Shown here in pieces: positions 52,244 through 61,088 of a stretch of DNA of 64,000 nt; within the stretch, counting starts at the first letter, position 1; every line of letters begins with the position of its first letter. Below the pieces are notes generated by a model. It ran no database searches and was not told the DNA's origin. It worked only from the letters and a program-made list of their open reading frames with translations. A program made the position numbers and the translations under genes. The stretch comes from Bacillota bacterium. Its GTDB lineage: Bacteria; Bacillota; Clostridia; Acetivibrionales; DTU013. The stretch is from positions 116,908 to 180,907 of the forward strand of contig JAFABI010000113.1 of NCBI GenBank assembly GCA_023426125.1, read 5' to 3'.

Positions 52244-54772
52244 TTACTTAGTGTTAAGGATGCATTTCAGTTTTATACTATCTTTTACGAAACCTTCAGG
52301 AGGATTGTAAACTCTTATTATCCTTGACTCTCCAGGAAGTAAGTCAAAATATTCGTCGGACAGTCTAATGCTGTCATCAAGGCCAAAGTGTACAGCATGA
52401 GCATAGCTGTCACTTTTTACTCTAAATACTGCTTCATTGCCATTTTTATTAAAATCATCAATCTGTAACCCGGCTTTGGTTATATTCATTTCCTTGAAGG
52501 ATAGCTGTTTCAATACAACTGGAAGGATTCCCGAAGCTGAATCCGGACATACGAATATTACACCGTTTTTAGGATCATAGCTGCCTTTATCAAACTCAAA
52601 AATTACCTTCCTCGAATATGGAGCAATCTCCAGAAGTCTTTTCTCGGTATCTCTAACTTTTCCCTCAAAGGAGACATATCCGTATTCACACTCTGCCTTA
52701 ATAGAATCAGAGGTTTCATTGATACCCATAACCTTTACTTTACCATTATTCTCTCTCATAATGATCTTTAAAACTTCAAATGCTCTTTTAACAAAATAGT
52801 AGGATATCTTGCGAGCCAAGTAATAATCAATTATTGTCCATCCTACTTCACCCCAGCAGTCAGAGTACATCCAAAATAACGAGCCATCACATTTTTCATT
52901 GAATCTCATAGCTTCAAGCGAATAACCATATATAATACCCTGACACAATCCGGCATATAATAGGTATCCGTCTATATCAAGCCTGGCCGGGTCGGTATAA
53001 AGCTTATTAATACCTGCAGCTACAGTATTTTTCTCAAAATCGTTGTTGTGAAGCTGCCATACATGGGAGTTCCTATCTATCGGCGCACCAGCAAGATATT
53101 TAACAACGGATGATTTTTTACATGGACCTATGTAACCATATTCAGCAACAAATTTTGCAGTAACTTTGTCATATTCTTCAGGGGTTATTCGCTTTTCCAT
53201 GTCCTCATTCATCATAAAGTCAGGCCAAAGATGTTTTCCCCCAGCTTCATTTCCATTAGGCTCTTTCCCACCGTATGGAGAACTGTTCCAGTAAAATATC
53301 TCAGGACAGTTTCTTTGTACTATCCTTGGAGCAATCTTGTTGTAGCACTCACTTCCTCCGTAGATACCCGATATACCTTCTTTTCTCGACCATATATCAT
53401 ATCCCCATGCGTTTTCATTGTTACCACACCATACAACTATTGATGTATGATTTCTAAGCTTCCTGGTCTGATAATCAAGCTCCTTCTTCACCTCGTCTCT
53501 GAACCACTGCAAATTGTCCGGGTATGATGCACACGAAAACATAAAATCATGCCAGATCATGATTCCATTTTCATCGCACTTCCGGTAGAATATATCTCTT
53601 TCATAGAGTCCTCCGCCCCAAAGCCTTAGCATGTTGAAGTTCGCTTTCTTAGCCTCATTTATCAAGAGTTCATATTTCTCTTCTTTTATCCTGGCATAAA
53701 CAGAGTCGACCGGTATCCAATTTGCACCTTTACAGTAAACCTTCACACCATTCACCTCAAATGTGAAGCTTCTTTCATCCTGCCCAATCCTATTTTGAAG
53801 TACTCTTACAGTCCTTATTCCATAGTTGAACTCCGGATATAAAAAGCTTTCTCCCTCTGCATTCGCCGAAACCGAAACAGTGTAAAGTGTCTGTCCACCC
53901 ATACCATTAGGCCACCACAACTGTGGGTTTTCAATAACTGCATCAACCTTTATATAATTCAAACCAGACCTTAGAAAAGCTTCAGTTTCAATCGCAGTAA
54001 TTTTTTTACCCTCTAGAAGTATCTCAACCTTCAAATCTGAATCTAAAGTTGAATACGGATGAAAGTTTTCAATTTCAATCTCGAATTCCAGTTCTGCATT
54101 TACCGATATATTCCTGGAGACCACATGAACAGAACGTATTGCATACTTATTGTATGCTCGCAGCCATGCTCCCTTAACAATCCCACATGTAGCCACCCTA
54201 GGACCCCAATCCCAGCCAAATCCATACTGGGGCTTTCTTACAAAAGCTCGCCTTTTGTCTCCCCTGTCGGGATGGCCATCTTCATCGTGAGTACAAACAT
54301 ATTTCTTTATCGGCGAAATATCATTTTCACTAAAATACTCGATACCGGTAGTAAGTCTGACCAATAAAGTATTGTTTCCTTCAACCAAATATTTCTTTAC
54401 ATCAGTACAAAAAGGATAAAAAGCACTTTTTTGATGTCCAACGTGAATACCGTTTAAAAAAATATCCGCTTCGGAATCAAGTGATTCCAGGGTTAATTCG
54501 ACAAAATCCGATTCCAGCACATCACTGCTCACATAAAACTCATTCATGAACCACCATGATTTATCCTCTATCCACCTGCATAATGAAGCATTATCTCCTT
54601 CAAGAGGCTCAGGTATGATTCCATTTTCAACCAGGGGCATATGTACATCACATGGCAAATCCGAGAGCATCCAGTCGTCAGTCTTTTTCATTACAATAGA
54701 GCTTTTGTCAACTCCCCACCAAAGGTCTTCATGCCTAATCTTCCAACCCATTTTCAAATCAATTTCACGCAT
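52244..54772 (-). CDS. GH2 beta-mannosidase
   Basis: 842 aa from ATG 54772, GGAGGAG 7 nt upstream. N-terminal sugar-binding jelly roll (about 1-180) with LPCDVHMPLVENGIIPEPL, typical of beta-mannosidases. Ig-like domain (about 185-295), TIM barrel from about 300: GANWIPVDSVYARI, LLINEAKKANFNMLRLWGGG, and YERDIFYRKCDENGIMIWHDF. VVWCGNNENAWG (about 430) carries the Asn-Glu acid/base; the nucleophile is probably the Glu in FVAEYGYIG (about 525). Hydrolyses terminal beta-mannosyl residues. No signal peptide, so it acts on imported oligosaccharides in the cytosol. Placed between the two-component regulator genes and the LplBCA transporter, and bracketed by the 204-bp direct repeats. Confidence 0.9.
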   Translation of the reverse strand: MREIDLKMGWKIRHEDLWWGVDKSSIVMKKTDDWMLSDLPCDVHMPLVENGIIPEPLEGDNASLCRWIEDKSWWFMNEFYVSSDVLESDFVELTLESLDSEADIFLNGIHVGHQKSAFYPFCTDVKKYLVEGNNTLLVRLTTGIEYFSENDISPIKKYVCTHDEDGHPDRGDKRRAFVRKPQYGFGWDWGPRVATCGIVKGAWLRAYNKYAIRSVHVVSRNISVNAELEFEIEIENFHPYSTLDSDLKVEILLEGKKITAIETEAFLRSGLNYIKVDAVIENPQLWWPNGMGGQTLYTVSVSANAEGESFLYPEFNYGIRTVRVLQNRIGQDERSFTFEVNGVKVYCKGANWIPVDSVYARIKEEKYELLINEAKKANFNMLRLWGGGLYERDIFYRKCDENGIMIWHDFMFSCASYPDNLQWFRDEVKKELDYQTRKLRNHTSIVVWCGNNENAWGYDIWSRKEGISGIYGGSECYNKIAPRIVQRNCPEIFYWNSSPYGGKEPNGNEAGGKHLWPDFMMNEDMEKRITPEEYDKVTAKFVAEYGYIGPCKKSSVVKYLAGAPIDRNSHVWQLHNNDFEKNTVAAGINKLYTDPARLDIDGYLLYAGLCQGIIYGYSLEAMRFNEKCDGSLFWMYSDCWGEVGWTIIDYYLARKISYYFVKRAFEVLKIIMRENNGKVKVMGINETSDSIKAECEYGYVSFEGKVRDTEKRLLEIAPYSRKVIFEFDKGSYDPKNGVIFVCPDSASGILPVVLKQLSFKEMNITKAGLQIDDFNKNGNEAVFRVKSDSYAHAVHFGLDDSIRLSDEYFDLLPGESRIIRVYNPPEGFVKDSIKLKCILNTK

Positions 54773-54915
54773 TTTTACTCCTCCATATACCAGGACTTTA
54801 CTTATCATATCGCTTAATTAAAAGTAATTACAATCAGATTATAGCGTTACATTTTATAAGTATATATTTGATATTTGTCCTGGAAGTTTTCAGTTTTTGT
54901 TCTTTTAAGCTTATA

Positions 54916-55116
54916 TTATATGTTGTGATTCCAAAACTCGTCATAAAAAACTTTTATCAAAGCATACAATTGCTTCTGCCCGGTTTTTTTACTTATTGTC
55001 TGAACTCTGGCAGTACCATCCAGATGTGCAACCGCAGGTACATGACTTAACTTTTCATCCTTGAATTTAAAAGGTATGCAGCCTTGCTTTATATCTGTCA
55101 ATGTCTCGCTATGCAT
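54916..55116 (-). pseudogene. Carbamoyltransferase C-terminal fragment fused to a duplicated LplB 5' end
   Basis: Frame starts with MHSETLTDIKQ, the duplicated N-terminus of the LplB-type permease, and then switches to FKFKDEKLSHVPAVAHLDGT and ARVQTISKKTGQKQLYALIK, the C-terminal signature of NodU/CmcH-type carbamoyltransferases (HxDGTaRvQtV). Only about 50 residues of that enzyme remain. The ORF is intact from the permease start signal, so a chimeric 66-aa peptide could be made. Confidence 0.7.
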
Positions 55117-55288
55117 CTAAATACCCCGCTTGAGTTAGATTTGATACTTTTATTTTACCTTCCCGCATTGACAAATAAAATGTTTGAATATTATTACTTT
55201 TTGGTCGAATATTATAGATGTCTCAATTTCGTGCAGACTCCCTTTTGAATTTGCCGGGTGTGATCCCATATATCTTTTTAAACGCTTT
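55085..55288. repeat. 204-bp direct repeat, copy 2
   Basis: See 51735-51938. In this copy the regulator end (YesN) is continuous with its gene, while the permease 5' end is broken after about 11 codons and joined to the carbamoyltransferase fragment. Confidence 0.9.
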
Positions 55289-56686
55289 GATAAAGCTGTA
55301 ATAATCGGTATATCCAATACTGCCGCATATCTCCTCCAATGACATCCCGGTTTGAGACAGCAGCTCACAAGCCTTTCGCATTCTTATCTCTGCAAGATAC
55401 TGCGAAAAAGTTTTACCTGTTGTTTGCTTGAAAACAATACTTAAATAGTTTGGATTTATAAAAAACATGTTCGAGACATCTATAAGCCGTATTTCTTCGG
55501 TATAATGGCTATTAACGTAAGTAATGATACCTTTTATTGTCTCTTTATATTTTGTAAAGTTATTTGCCAGCTTCACTTCTTCAATGCCTGTCAGCACATT
55601 CTTAAAATACTTCACAAAATCATTAAAATCCTTAAATTCGCGGATGATGGTTTCGGACGTCAAAAAATCATTAGCCCCCTCTTCTTTACCTGCGTCCTGA
55701 TACATCATATGCTGCCGTATGCAATTGTATATGAAGCATAACTCCTCTATGCCCCATTGTCTCTCAATCAATAAGTCTTTCAGATTTTCTATATTGGCAT
55801 ATACGGGTGAAAAATCCAAATTTGAAATACCCCTTATCATATCATTGACAACGCCCATCGCTGAAGCGTAGTCTGGCTTCCTATAAAAATAGATGTTCCC
55901 TGAGCCAAATATGAATTCATTTGCTGCCGCAAGCTCAGCTTCGTGAATTGAAATATGAATCGAATCCAGCGCAGTCATTTCTCTGCTTACACCCAAGCAT
56001 TTCAGATTCTTTGTACAATTTTTTAAAACATCCTGTAGACCGGACTCATCAATGTCATCATAACACATGGTCATAAAGTAACACCCATTACCTACAGGTA
56101 TGGCTGTCAGGTTCAAAGCATTCTGGTTATAATTTGGGAAAAAAGCTCCTTCTTCCAGAAACTTCACGAAAGCAATTCTTTTGATATAGGCTGAATTACC
56201 AACTCCAAGCCGGTTCAGCAGGCACATGGTCTGCTCTTCGTTATTATCGCCCTGGGCCATTTGTTCCATAAGCTCAAGATTGCAAAAGCTTATCCTCTGT
56301 CTTTTTGCATTAAGCTTATCCGTCAATTTGCTTAAATTTCTCATAAGCTCATCTTTGTGAATCGGCTTCAGAATGTACTCATTCACACCTAAAGTAATGC
56401 TTTCCTTTGCATATGAAAACTCAGAATATCCGCTTATAACAACAAATTCAATATCATAGCCCTCTCCCTTGATCCTGTTTATCATTTCAAGACCGGACAT
56501 TTCAGGCATTCTAATATCGACAAAGACGACGTCCGGCTTCAATTCATGGATTTTGTCAATTCCCTCATAGGCGTCTGCCGCATCTCCTACAACTACGAAG
56601 CCCACGTTTTCCCAGGAAACAGTTTTTTTCATTCCGTCAATGATCCATGGTTCATCATCAATAATCAAGACTCTAAACAACATCAA
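55223..56686 (-). CDS. YesN-type response regulator (receiver + AraC helix-turn-helix)
   Basis: 487 aa. Receiver domain (about 1-120) with FRVLIIDDEPWIIDGM, phospho-acceptor Asp in PDVVFVDIRMPEMSG (about 56) and ILKPIHKDELMRNL (about 107, with the conserved Lys). A middle region of about 250 residues is not recognisable, then the AraC-type double helix-turn-helix (about 385-485) with FINPNYLSIVFKQTTGKTFS and IGYTDYYSFIKAFKKIYG. Phosphorylated by the histidine kinase encoded just upstream (14-bp overlap) and most likely activates the LplBCA/mannosidase genes downstream. Confidence 0.93.
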   Translation of the reverse strand: MMLFRVLIIDDEPWIIDGMKKTVSWENVGFVVVGDAADAYEGIDKIHELKPDVVFVDIRMPEMSGLEMINRIKGEGYDIEFVVISGYSEFSYAKESITLGVNEYILKPIHKDELMRNLSKLTDKLNAKRQRISFCNLELMEQMAQGDNNEEQTMCLLNRLGVGNSAYIKRIAFVKFLEEGAFFPNYNQNALNLTAIPVGNGCYFMTMCYDDIDESGLQDVLKNCTKNLKCLGVSREMTALDSIHISIHEAELAAANEFIFGSGNIYFYRKPDYASAMGVVNDMIRGISNLDFSPVYANIENLKDLLIERQWGIEELCFIYNCIRQHMMYQDAGKEEGANDFLTSETIIREFKDFNDFVKYFKNVLTGIEEVKLANNFTKYKETIKGIITYVNSHYTEEIRLIDVSNMFFINPNYLSIVFKQTTGKTFSQYLAEIRMRKACELLSQTGMSLEEICGSIGYTDYYSFIKAFKKIYGITPGKFKRESARN

Positions 56687-58466
56687 CGCCCCCTTTTTGC
56701 GGAATTTTTAAAGCAACAAGCGTTCCTATGTTTTCCTCACTCTCAATGCTCAATCCATATTGATCCCCATAATAGTTTCTTATCCGGTTGTTGATATTCA
56801 GTAAGCCGATAGACCTTTTATTAGCCAGGCTATCCAGTTCGTCCTGTTGATCCTGCGATAAGGTAAGAGCAAATTTTTTCAAGGAATCCTCCTTGATTCC
56901 GATACCGTCATCCTTTACGATGAACTCAATGATATCGCCTTCCATATGACATATCCTTATGTACACATTCCCTCTTCCTCTTTTTGCCTCAAGCCCATGA
57001 TAAACAGCATTTTCTACCAGAGGCTGCAGAATCATTTTTATAATGCTGCAGTCCAGAATAGAGTCATCACATTCCAAATTCATTTGAAATCTACCCTTGA
57101 ACCGAATATCTATGATCCTGAAATAGTTTTTGACACATTCAATCTCATCCCTGATTCTTACAATATCCGACTGCTTAATACTGTACCTGAAAATATCGGA
57201 CATGGATACCGAAATATCAATTATTTCATTTACCTCATAAACTTCCGCTATACTTCGTATGCATTCAAGCGTATTGTAAAGAAAATGGGGATTAATCTGA
57301 CTCTGCAAAGCATTCAATTCTGCCTGTCTTTCATTCAATTCAGATTTATACAGCTTTTCCTGGGTATTGAAAATCCTTCTTGTCATTTCCTCAACCTGAT
57401 CCAGCATATTATTAATACAAAGAACAACTATTCTAAGCTCATTATGCAATACCATGCCCAAACGTTCCTTCACATTTCCATAGCCGACTTTGGCAGCAAA
57501 GCCAGTGATCTGCTTGATAGGATTTGTAATTCCTTTGATTATGAAAATAGATATAACGATTGAGAATACAAGCTCCAGAATTCCAATGATCAAAGTCAGG
57601 CGGATAACGGGCGCTATATCGCCCAAAAGCTCTTTCTTAGGCAACAGTGTATATATACTCCAGCCCAATTCCGTAATATCTTTTCTCTGCATTATATATT
57701 CGCCTTTATCATATACTACGTCCTGAAGACTATTGCCGGTGGAACCTTCGATAAAATCTTTATCAAATACTGTATTGACCAGCTTTTTTTCATTACACGC
57801 TACGACTCTGCTCATATTATCCAATATCAGTATGATTGAGTTAGGCAGTAAATCAAACTGCTCAAACAGCCGCGTAAAGTTATTAATATTCAGAGTAATA
57901 ACCTCTGTGCCAATTCTTTGTAAAGGTGCTTCCCCAACCTCCGTATCATAGATGGGTACGATGTAAAAATAAAAAGAAGTGTGATTCTTTTGAATTGAAT
58001 GAGTATAAAAAGATTCTTTCACATCATTCATTACAAAATCATCCAGATCATCCAGTTTATCGACGTTTGCAAGGGTACCGTAACTGATATGCGAGTCTTT
58101 GAAGAATATGGTAATCCCCTCGATATTCTCTTTCAGCATCTTTGCATTTTCCATAAAGCTGCTCATCTCCGTTTCTATTTCCAAAAGCTCACTCATGTCT
58201 TTTGCGAGAAGAAATTTCTGCACTTGCTTATTATATGCAACAGCTTTTGCAATCCTATGAGTATCATCCGTATATTTATGAATATTTAACTCCATTTGCC
58301 TGATAATATCCTCAGAATACTTAATTGTCCTGTCTTCGGTAACGCTCATAATGCTTTTTAAAATAACCATTACTATGGTAGTAATCGATATCACAAATAT
58401 AAGAATTAAAAGCACAAGCTGCATTTTAACCGTCATTTTGGAGATAGCCTTCAACAAGCGAATCAC
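56673..58466 (-). CDS. YesM-type sensor histidine kinase
   Basis: 597 aa, GTG start at 58466 with only AGGG close by, so the start may be a few codons further in. Membrane helices at about 15-38 and 290-315 flank a dCache-like extracellular sensor. HAMP at about 320-370, then the His_kinase domain with NPHFLYNTLECIRS (about 398; the phosphorylated His) and the HATPase N-box QPLVENAVYHGLEAKRG (about 495) and G-box DDGIGIKEDSL (about 525). Family known to sense carbohydrate availability next to YesN and LplABC genes. Overlaps yesN. Confidence 0.93.
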   Translation of the reverse strand: MIRLLKAISKMTVKMQLVLLILIFVISITTIVMVILKSIMSVTEDRTIKYSEDIIRQMELNIHKYTDDTHRIAKAVAYNKQVQKFLLAKDMSELLEIETEMSSFMENAKMLKENIEGITIFFKDSHISYGTLANVDKLDDLDDFVMNDVKESFYTHSIQKNHTSFYFYIVPIYDTEVGEAPLQRIGTEVITLNINNFTRLFEQFDLLPNSIILILDNMSRVVACNEKKLVNTVFDKDFIEGSTGNSLQDVVYDKGEYIMQRKDITELGWSIYTLLPKKELLGDIAPVIRLTLIIGILELVFSIVISIFIIKGITNPIKQITGFAAKVGYGNVKERLGMVLHNELRIVVLCINNMLDQVEEMTRRIFNTQEKLYKSELNERQAELNALQSQINPHFLYNTLECIRSIAEVYEVNEIIDISVSMSDIFRYSIKQSDIVRIRDEIECVKNYFRIIDIRFKGRFQMNLECDDSILDCSIIKMILQPLVENAVYHGLEAKRGRGNVYIRICHMEGDIIEFIVKDDGIGIKEDSLKKFALTLSQDQQDELDSLANKRSIGLLNINNRIRNYYGDQYGLSIESEENIGTLVALKIPQKGGVDVV

Positions 58467-58593
58467 ACCCTAAAAAATATATAAAAAAAAGGTTAGTATT
58501 ATAATAATACATCCCTCAGAATAAATCAATCCACGATATTCTCATTACAAATCATTGAATATATCCTTCATCATCCATTAATGCAATATACTT

Positions 58594-58836
58594 TTATCTG
58601 CCCGATATCCAGCTTATCCTTTTCAAAGGACCAACGTATCCATACTCCGAAATAAACTTGGCAGTAACTTTGTCATACTCTTCCGGAGTAATTCTTTTTT
58701 CCATCTCCTGACTCATTATGCAGTCGTGCCAGTGATGACTGTCACCTGACTCCGGCCCGTTCGGATGCACTCCTCCATAAGGCGATGAGTTCCAATATGG
58801 AATTTCCGGACAGTTTTTTCTAACTATTTTGAGCAT
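58594..58836 (-). pseudogene. Beta-mannosidase (GH2) fragment
   Basis: About 80 residues, KIVRKNCPEIPYWNSSPYGG, EMEKRITPEEYDKVTAKF and ISEYGYVGPLKR, closely match the catalytic-nucleophile region of the complete mannosidase encoded at 52244 (RIVQRNCPEIFYWNSSPYGG, AEYGYIGPCKK). Both ends are lost. It is a diverged second mannosidase gene, not a recent copy. Confidence 0.85.
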
Positions 58837-59119
58837 GTCCTTCCACTGTAGAAAAATAATGCAGATTTTCCACTTCTAAAGCAAATCCGATCCTGACTGT
58901 TGGCTCCAGAGATTTTACATAGGTATGAACCCATCTGATCCTGTCTTCTGAAGTATTTATGCCCCGGATCCTGCATAGGTAAACATTTTGTTTTACCGAT
59001 ATTTTTTTTACAGCATCGCGGTATTAATTTTATATTGAATAATTCCACAATATCAAGTATTATAAAATTAAAGCGGTTTAATTTTTTTGTTATACTACCT
59101 GAAATGAGGGTTTGTTTTA
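58837..59119. other. Patchwork upstream of the nitrilase pair, with an unidentified coding relic
   Basis: On the minus strand 58837-58953 keeps an open frame INTSEDRIRWVHTYVKSLEP then RIGFALEVENLHYFSTVEGH that looks like real protein but I do not recognise it. The dispersed repeat copy B follows (58954-59083). On the plus strand TATACT near 59091 could be the -10 box for the nitrilase operon; no convincing -35. Confidence 0.4.
58954..59083. repeat. Dispersed ~130-bp repeat, copy B
   Basis: Matches 42942-43072: TATTTATGCCCCGGATCCTG, GCATAGGTAAACATTTTGTT, then ATCAAGTATTATAAAATTAAAGCGGTTTAATT. As at copy A, a broken coding frame enters the repeat. Confidence 0.75.
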
Positions 59120-59980
59120 ATGAAAGCAGCAATCGTAAATTGGACGGAAGATGAAATTCAACCGATGCAAAATGCGGAAACCGTAATGAACGCCATGGAA
59201 TCCTGTCTGCGGCAGGCAGCGGCAGAAGGGGCAAACCTTCTGGTGTTCCCGGCATTGACCGGTTGCCTGTACCAGTATTTAAGCCAGTCCTGCCGGAGTA
59301 TTGCGGAGCTGAAAGAAAAGGCGGACTGCAAAGCTTATCTGGAAAAGGCCTCCGAGCTTTGCAGGAAATATGGCGTGTCCTTGTGTCCGGGAAGCTATTG
59401 GGAAAGGATAGGCGAGGATGTTTTTCATGCATCCTGCCTGATTGCCGGAGGTAAAATCGTACTGGAACAACGGCAGTTATACCTGGCGCGCTGGGAACGT
59501 CAGATAGGCTTAAGCCGGGGCACCGCCGCCGGCCTTTATGAAATGGACGGCTGGAAGGTGGGGATTGTCCTATCGACCGATGTCTTTTATCCGCAGGTAT
59601 CCAGGCTGCTGGCCATGAAGGGAGCGGATATCATCCTGTCGCCGGCAGCGCTTGCCGGCTCAAAAAATGAAGCCCTCCAATTGAGCGGAATGTGGCAGAA
59701 GGCACAGCAGAATTTGTTCTTTGCCCTCGAAAGCGGATATAACGGTTTCTTGGGTTCACGCAGCTTTTGGGGAGAATCGGTGATTCATGCTCCGCTGGAA
59801 ATGACCGAAGATGAAGACGGCCTGCTTTCAAAGCGAAGTAATGGCAATACGGTGATTACAGCGGAACTCGACAATGAGTCCCGCAAAAAAGCAATACGCA
59901 GGTTTGATGTGCTATCCATGCTGAATCCGGCATTTTATCGGAAAATGCAGGGTTTCGGGGAGGTGAGGGAAAATGGTTGA
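59120..59980 (+). CDS. Nitrilase-superfamily protein with degenerate catalytic triad (pseudoenzyme)
   Basis: 286 aa, typical carbon-nitrogen hydrolase length, complete and in frame. The fold hallmarks are there: ANLLVFPALTGCLY, GGKIVLEQRQLYL, WKVGIVLSTDVFYPQ, MKGADIILSPAAL. But all three catalytic residues are replaced: Glu of FPE is Ala, Lys of the RKxHL motif is Gln, and Cys of IC(Y)D is Ser. It should therefore not hydrolyse amides or nitriles, and may be structural, regulatory or a ligand-binding subunit. Overlaps the next gene (an intact homologue) by 8 bp, so a hetero-oligomer is plausible (inference). Confidence 0.85.
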   Translation: MKAAIVNWTEDEIQPMQNAETVMNAMESCLRQAAAEGANLLVFPALTGCLYQYLSQSCRSIAELKEKADCKAYLEKASELCRKYGVSLCPGSYWERIGEDVFHASCLIAGGKIVLEQRQLYLARWERQIGLSRGTAAGLYEMDGWKVGIVLSTDVFYPQVSRLLAMKGADIILSPAALAGSKNEALQLSGMWQKAQQNLFFALESGYNGFLGSRSFWGESVIHAPLEMTEDEDGLLSKRSNGNTVITAELDNESRKKAIRRFDVLSMLNPAFYRKMQGFGEVRENG

Positions 59981-61088
59981 AATGCTGCTGAAAAAATGGT
60001 TTTCCATGAAGCTCAGCCCCCGGCGGATTGACAGATCACTTTCCCGTATAGAAGCGGAAAGCACCGGCAAAAAAGCTTCCGGCAGTGAAACGATGACTGT
60101 CCGTGTGTCCTGCATCCAGAGGCAAATACGGCCTGCCGCTTCCGTCGGGGATTATATCGCAAAGCTGGATGCTTTCGTCCGGCAGGCGGCAAAAGAAGAA
60201 AGCCGGCTGGCGGTCTTTCCGGAGTACAACTTTTTTGACTTATTCGGGCTTATTCCAGGCTTCGCGCTCATCGACGGCTATTTGTCCGGGAAGGCAAAAA
60301 GCAAGGCACGGGCCGCTGACAGGCAGCAAGCGGACGAGGCGGAGGCGGATGAATCCGGTTACTCTTTTTTTTACAAAATATTCAGCGCGACCTCTGGGCC
60401 CATCGAAGCGGCTTTATTACGGATCATGTCCGCCCTTGCTGCCCGTTATGGAATCTATATTTACTCAGGCAGTTATATCTCAAAGCGGGACGCCGCGCTG
60501 TACAATTCCGGCACCCTGTTCGGCCCGGACGGCAGCCCGGTTTTAACCCAGAATAAGCTTCATCTTACGGAGTTCGAAATAAAAATCGGTTTAAAAGGCG
60601 ATGATTTCCTGCATGTATTTCCCCTCTTCGGTACAAAAGCCGCCATGCCCATATGCATGGACGCTACCTATTTTGAAACCTTCCATGCGGCCAGGTCGGC
60701 CGGTGCGGACATCGTCATGCTGCCCATTGCAAACATGGAGGAATACAGCCTGTGGAAGTCACTGCGCGGCATCTGGCCCAGGGTGCAGGAAGCTTATGTC
60801 TACGGTTTGAAAGCTTCTCTCAATGGCTGGATCGCAGGGATGCATTTCACCGGCAAGGCAGGCATCTTCGCACCCATACCGCTTACACCGGACGGCAGGG
60901 GCGTTCTTTCCATCTCCTCGCGCGATGAGGGTGATGAAGTCGTTTCGGCAGACCTTGATTTTGAAAAGCTCCATGAAGCCAGAGAAGCTTCCGAATACTA
61001 CGGCGACACCAATGCGGCTTTTGAAAAAGATTATATCATCAATGCTTATCAGGAAGGGGTCAAACATGAAAAAGACATTGGCAGGTAA
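59973..61088 (+). CDS. Nitrilase/carbon-nitrogen hydrolase
   Basis: 371 aa. About 45 extra residues precede the fold. The triad is intact: Glu in LAVFPEYNFF (about 83), Lys in TQNKLHLTEFE (about 190), Cys in PICMDATYFE (about 219). A roughly 35-residue insertion (SGKAKSKARAADRQQADEAE, about 105-130) is charged. Hydrolyses a non-peptide C-N bond of a small amide or nitrile or transfers an acyl group; substrate unknown. Start at ATG 59973 overlaps the upstream gene end; GGAGGTGAGG lies 9-10 nt upstream. Followed by a transporter gene overlapping its last 23 bp. Confidence 0.88.
   Translation: MVEMLLKKWFSMKLSPRRIDRSLSRIEAESTGKKASGSETMTVRVSCIQRQIRPAASVGDYIAKLDAFVRQAAKEESRLAVFPEYNFFDLFGLIPGFALIDGYLSGKAKSKARAADRQQADEAEADESGYSFFYKIFSATSGPIEAALLRIMSALAARYGIYIYSGSYISKRDAALYNSGTLFGPDGSPVLTQNKLHLTEFEIKIGLKGDDFLHVFPLFGTKAAMPICMDATYFETFHAARSAGADIVMLPIANMEEYSLWKSLRGIWPRVQEAYVYGLKASLNGWIAGMHFTGKAGIFAPIPLTPDGRGVLSISSRDEGDEVVSADLDFEKLHEAREASEYYGDTNAAFEKDYIINAYQEGVKHEKDIGR

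Noticed and set aside
60823..61065. N-terminal extension of the GPH symporter
   Set aside because: Lies inside the nitrilase gene; family similarity and ribosome site start at ATG 61066.
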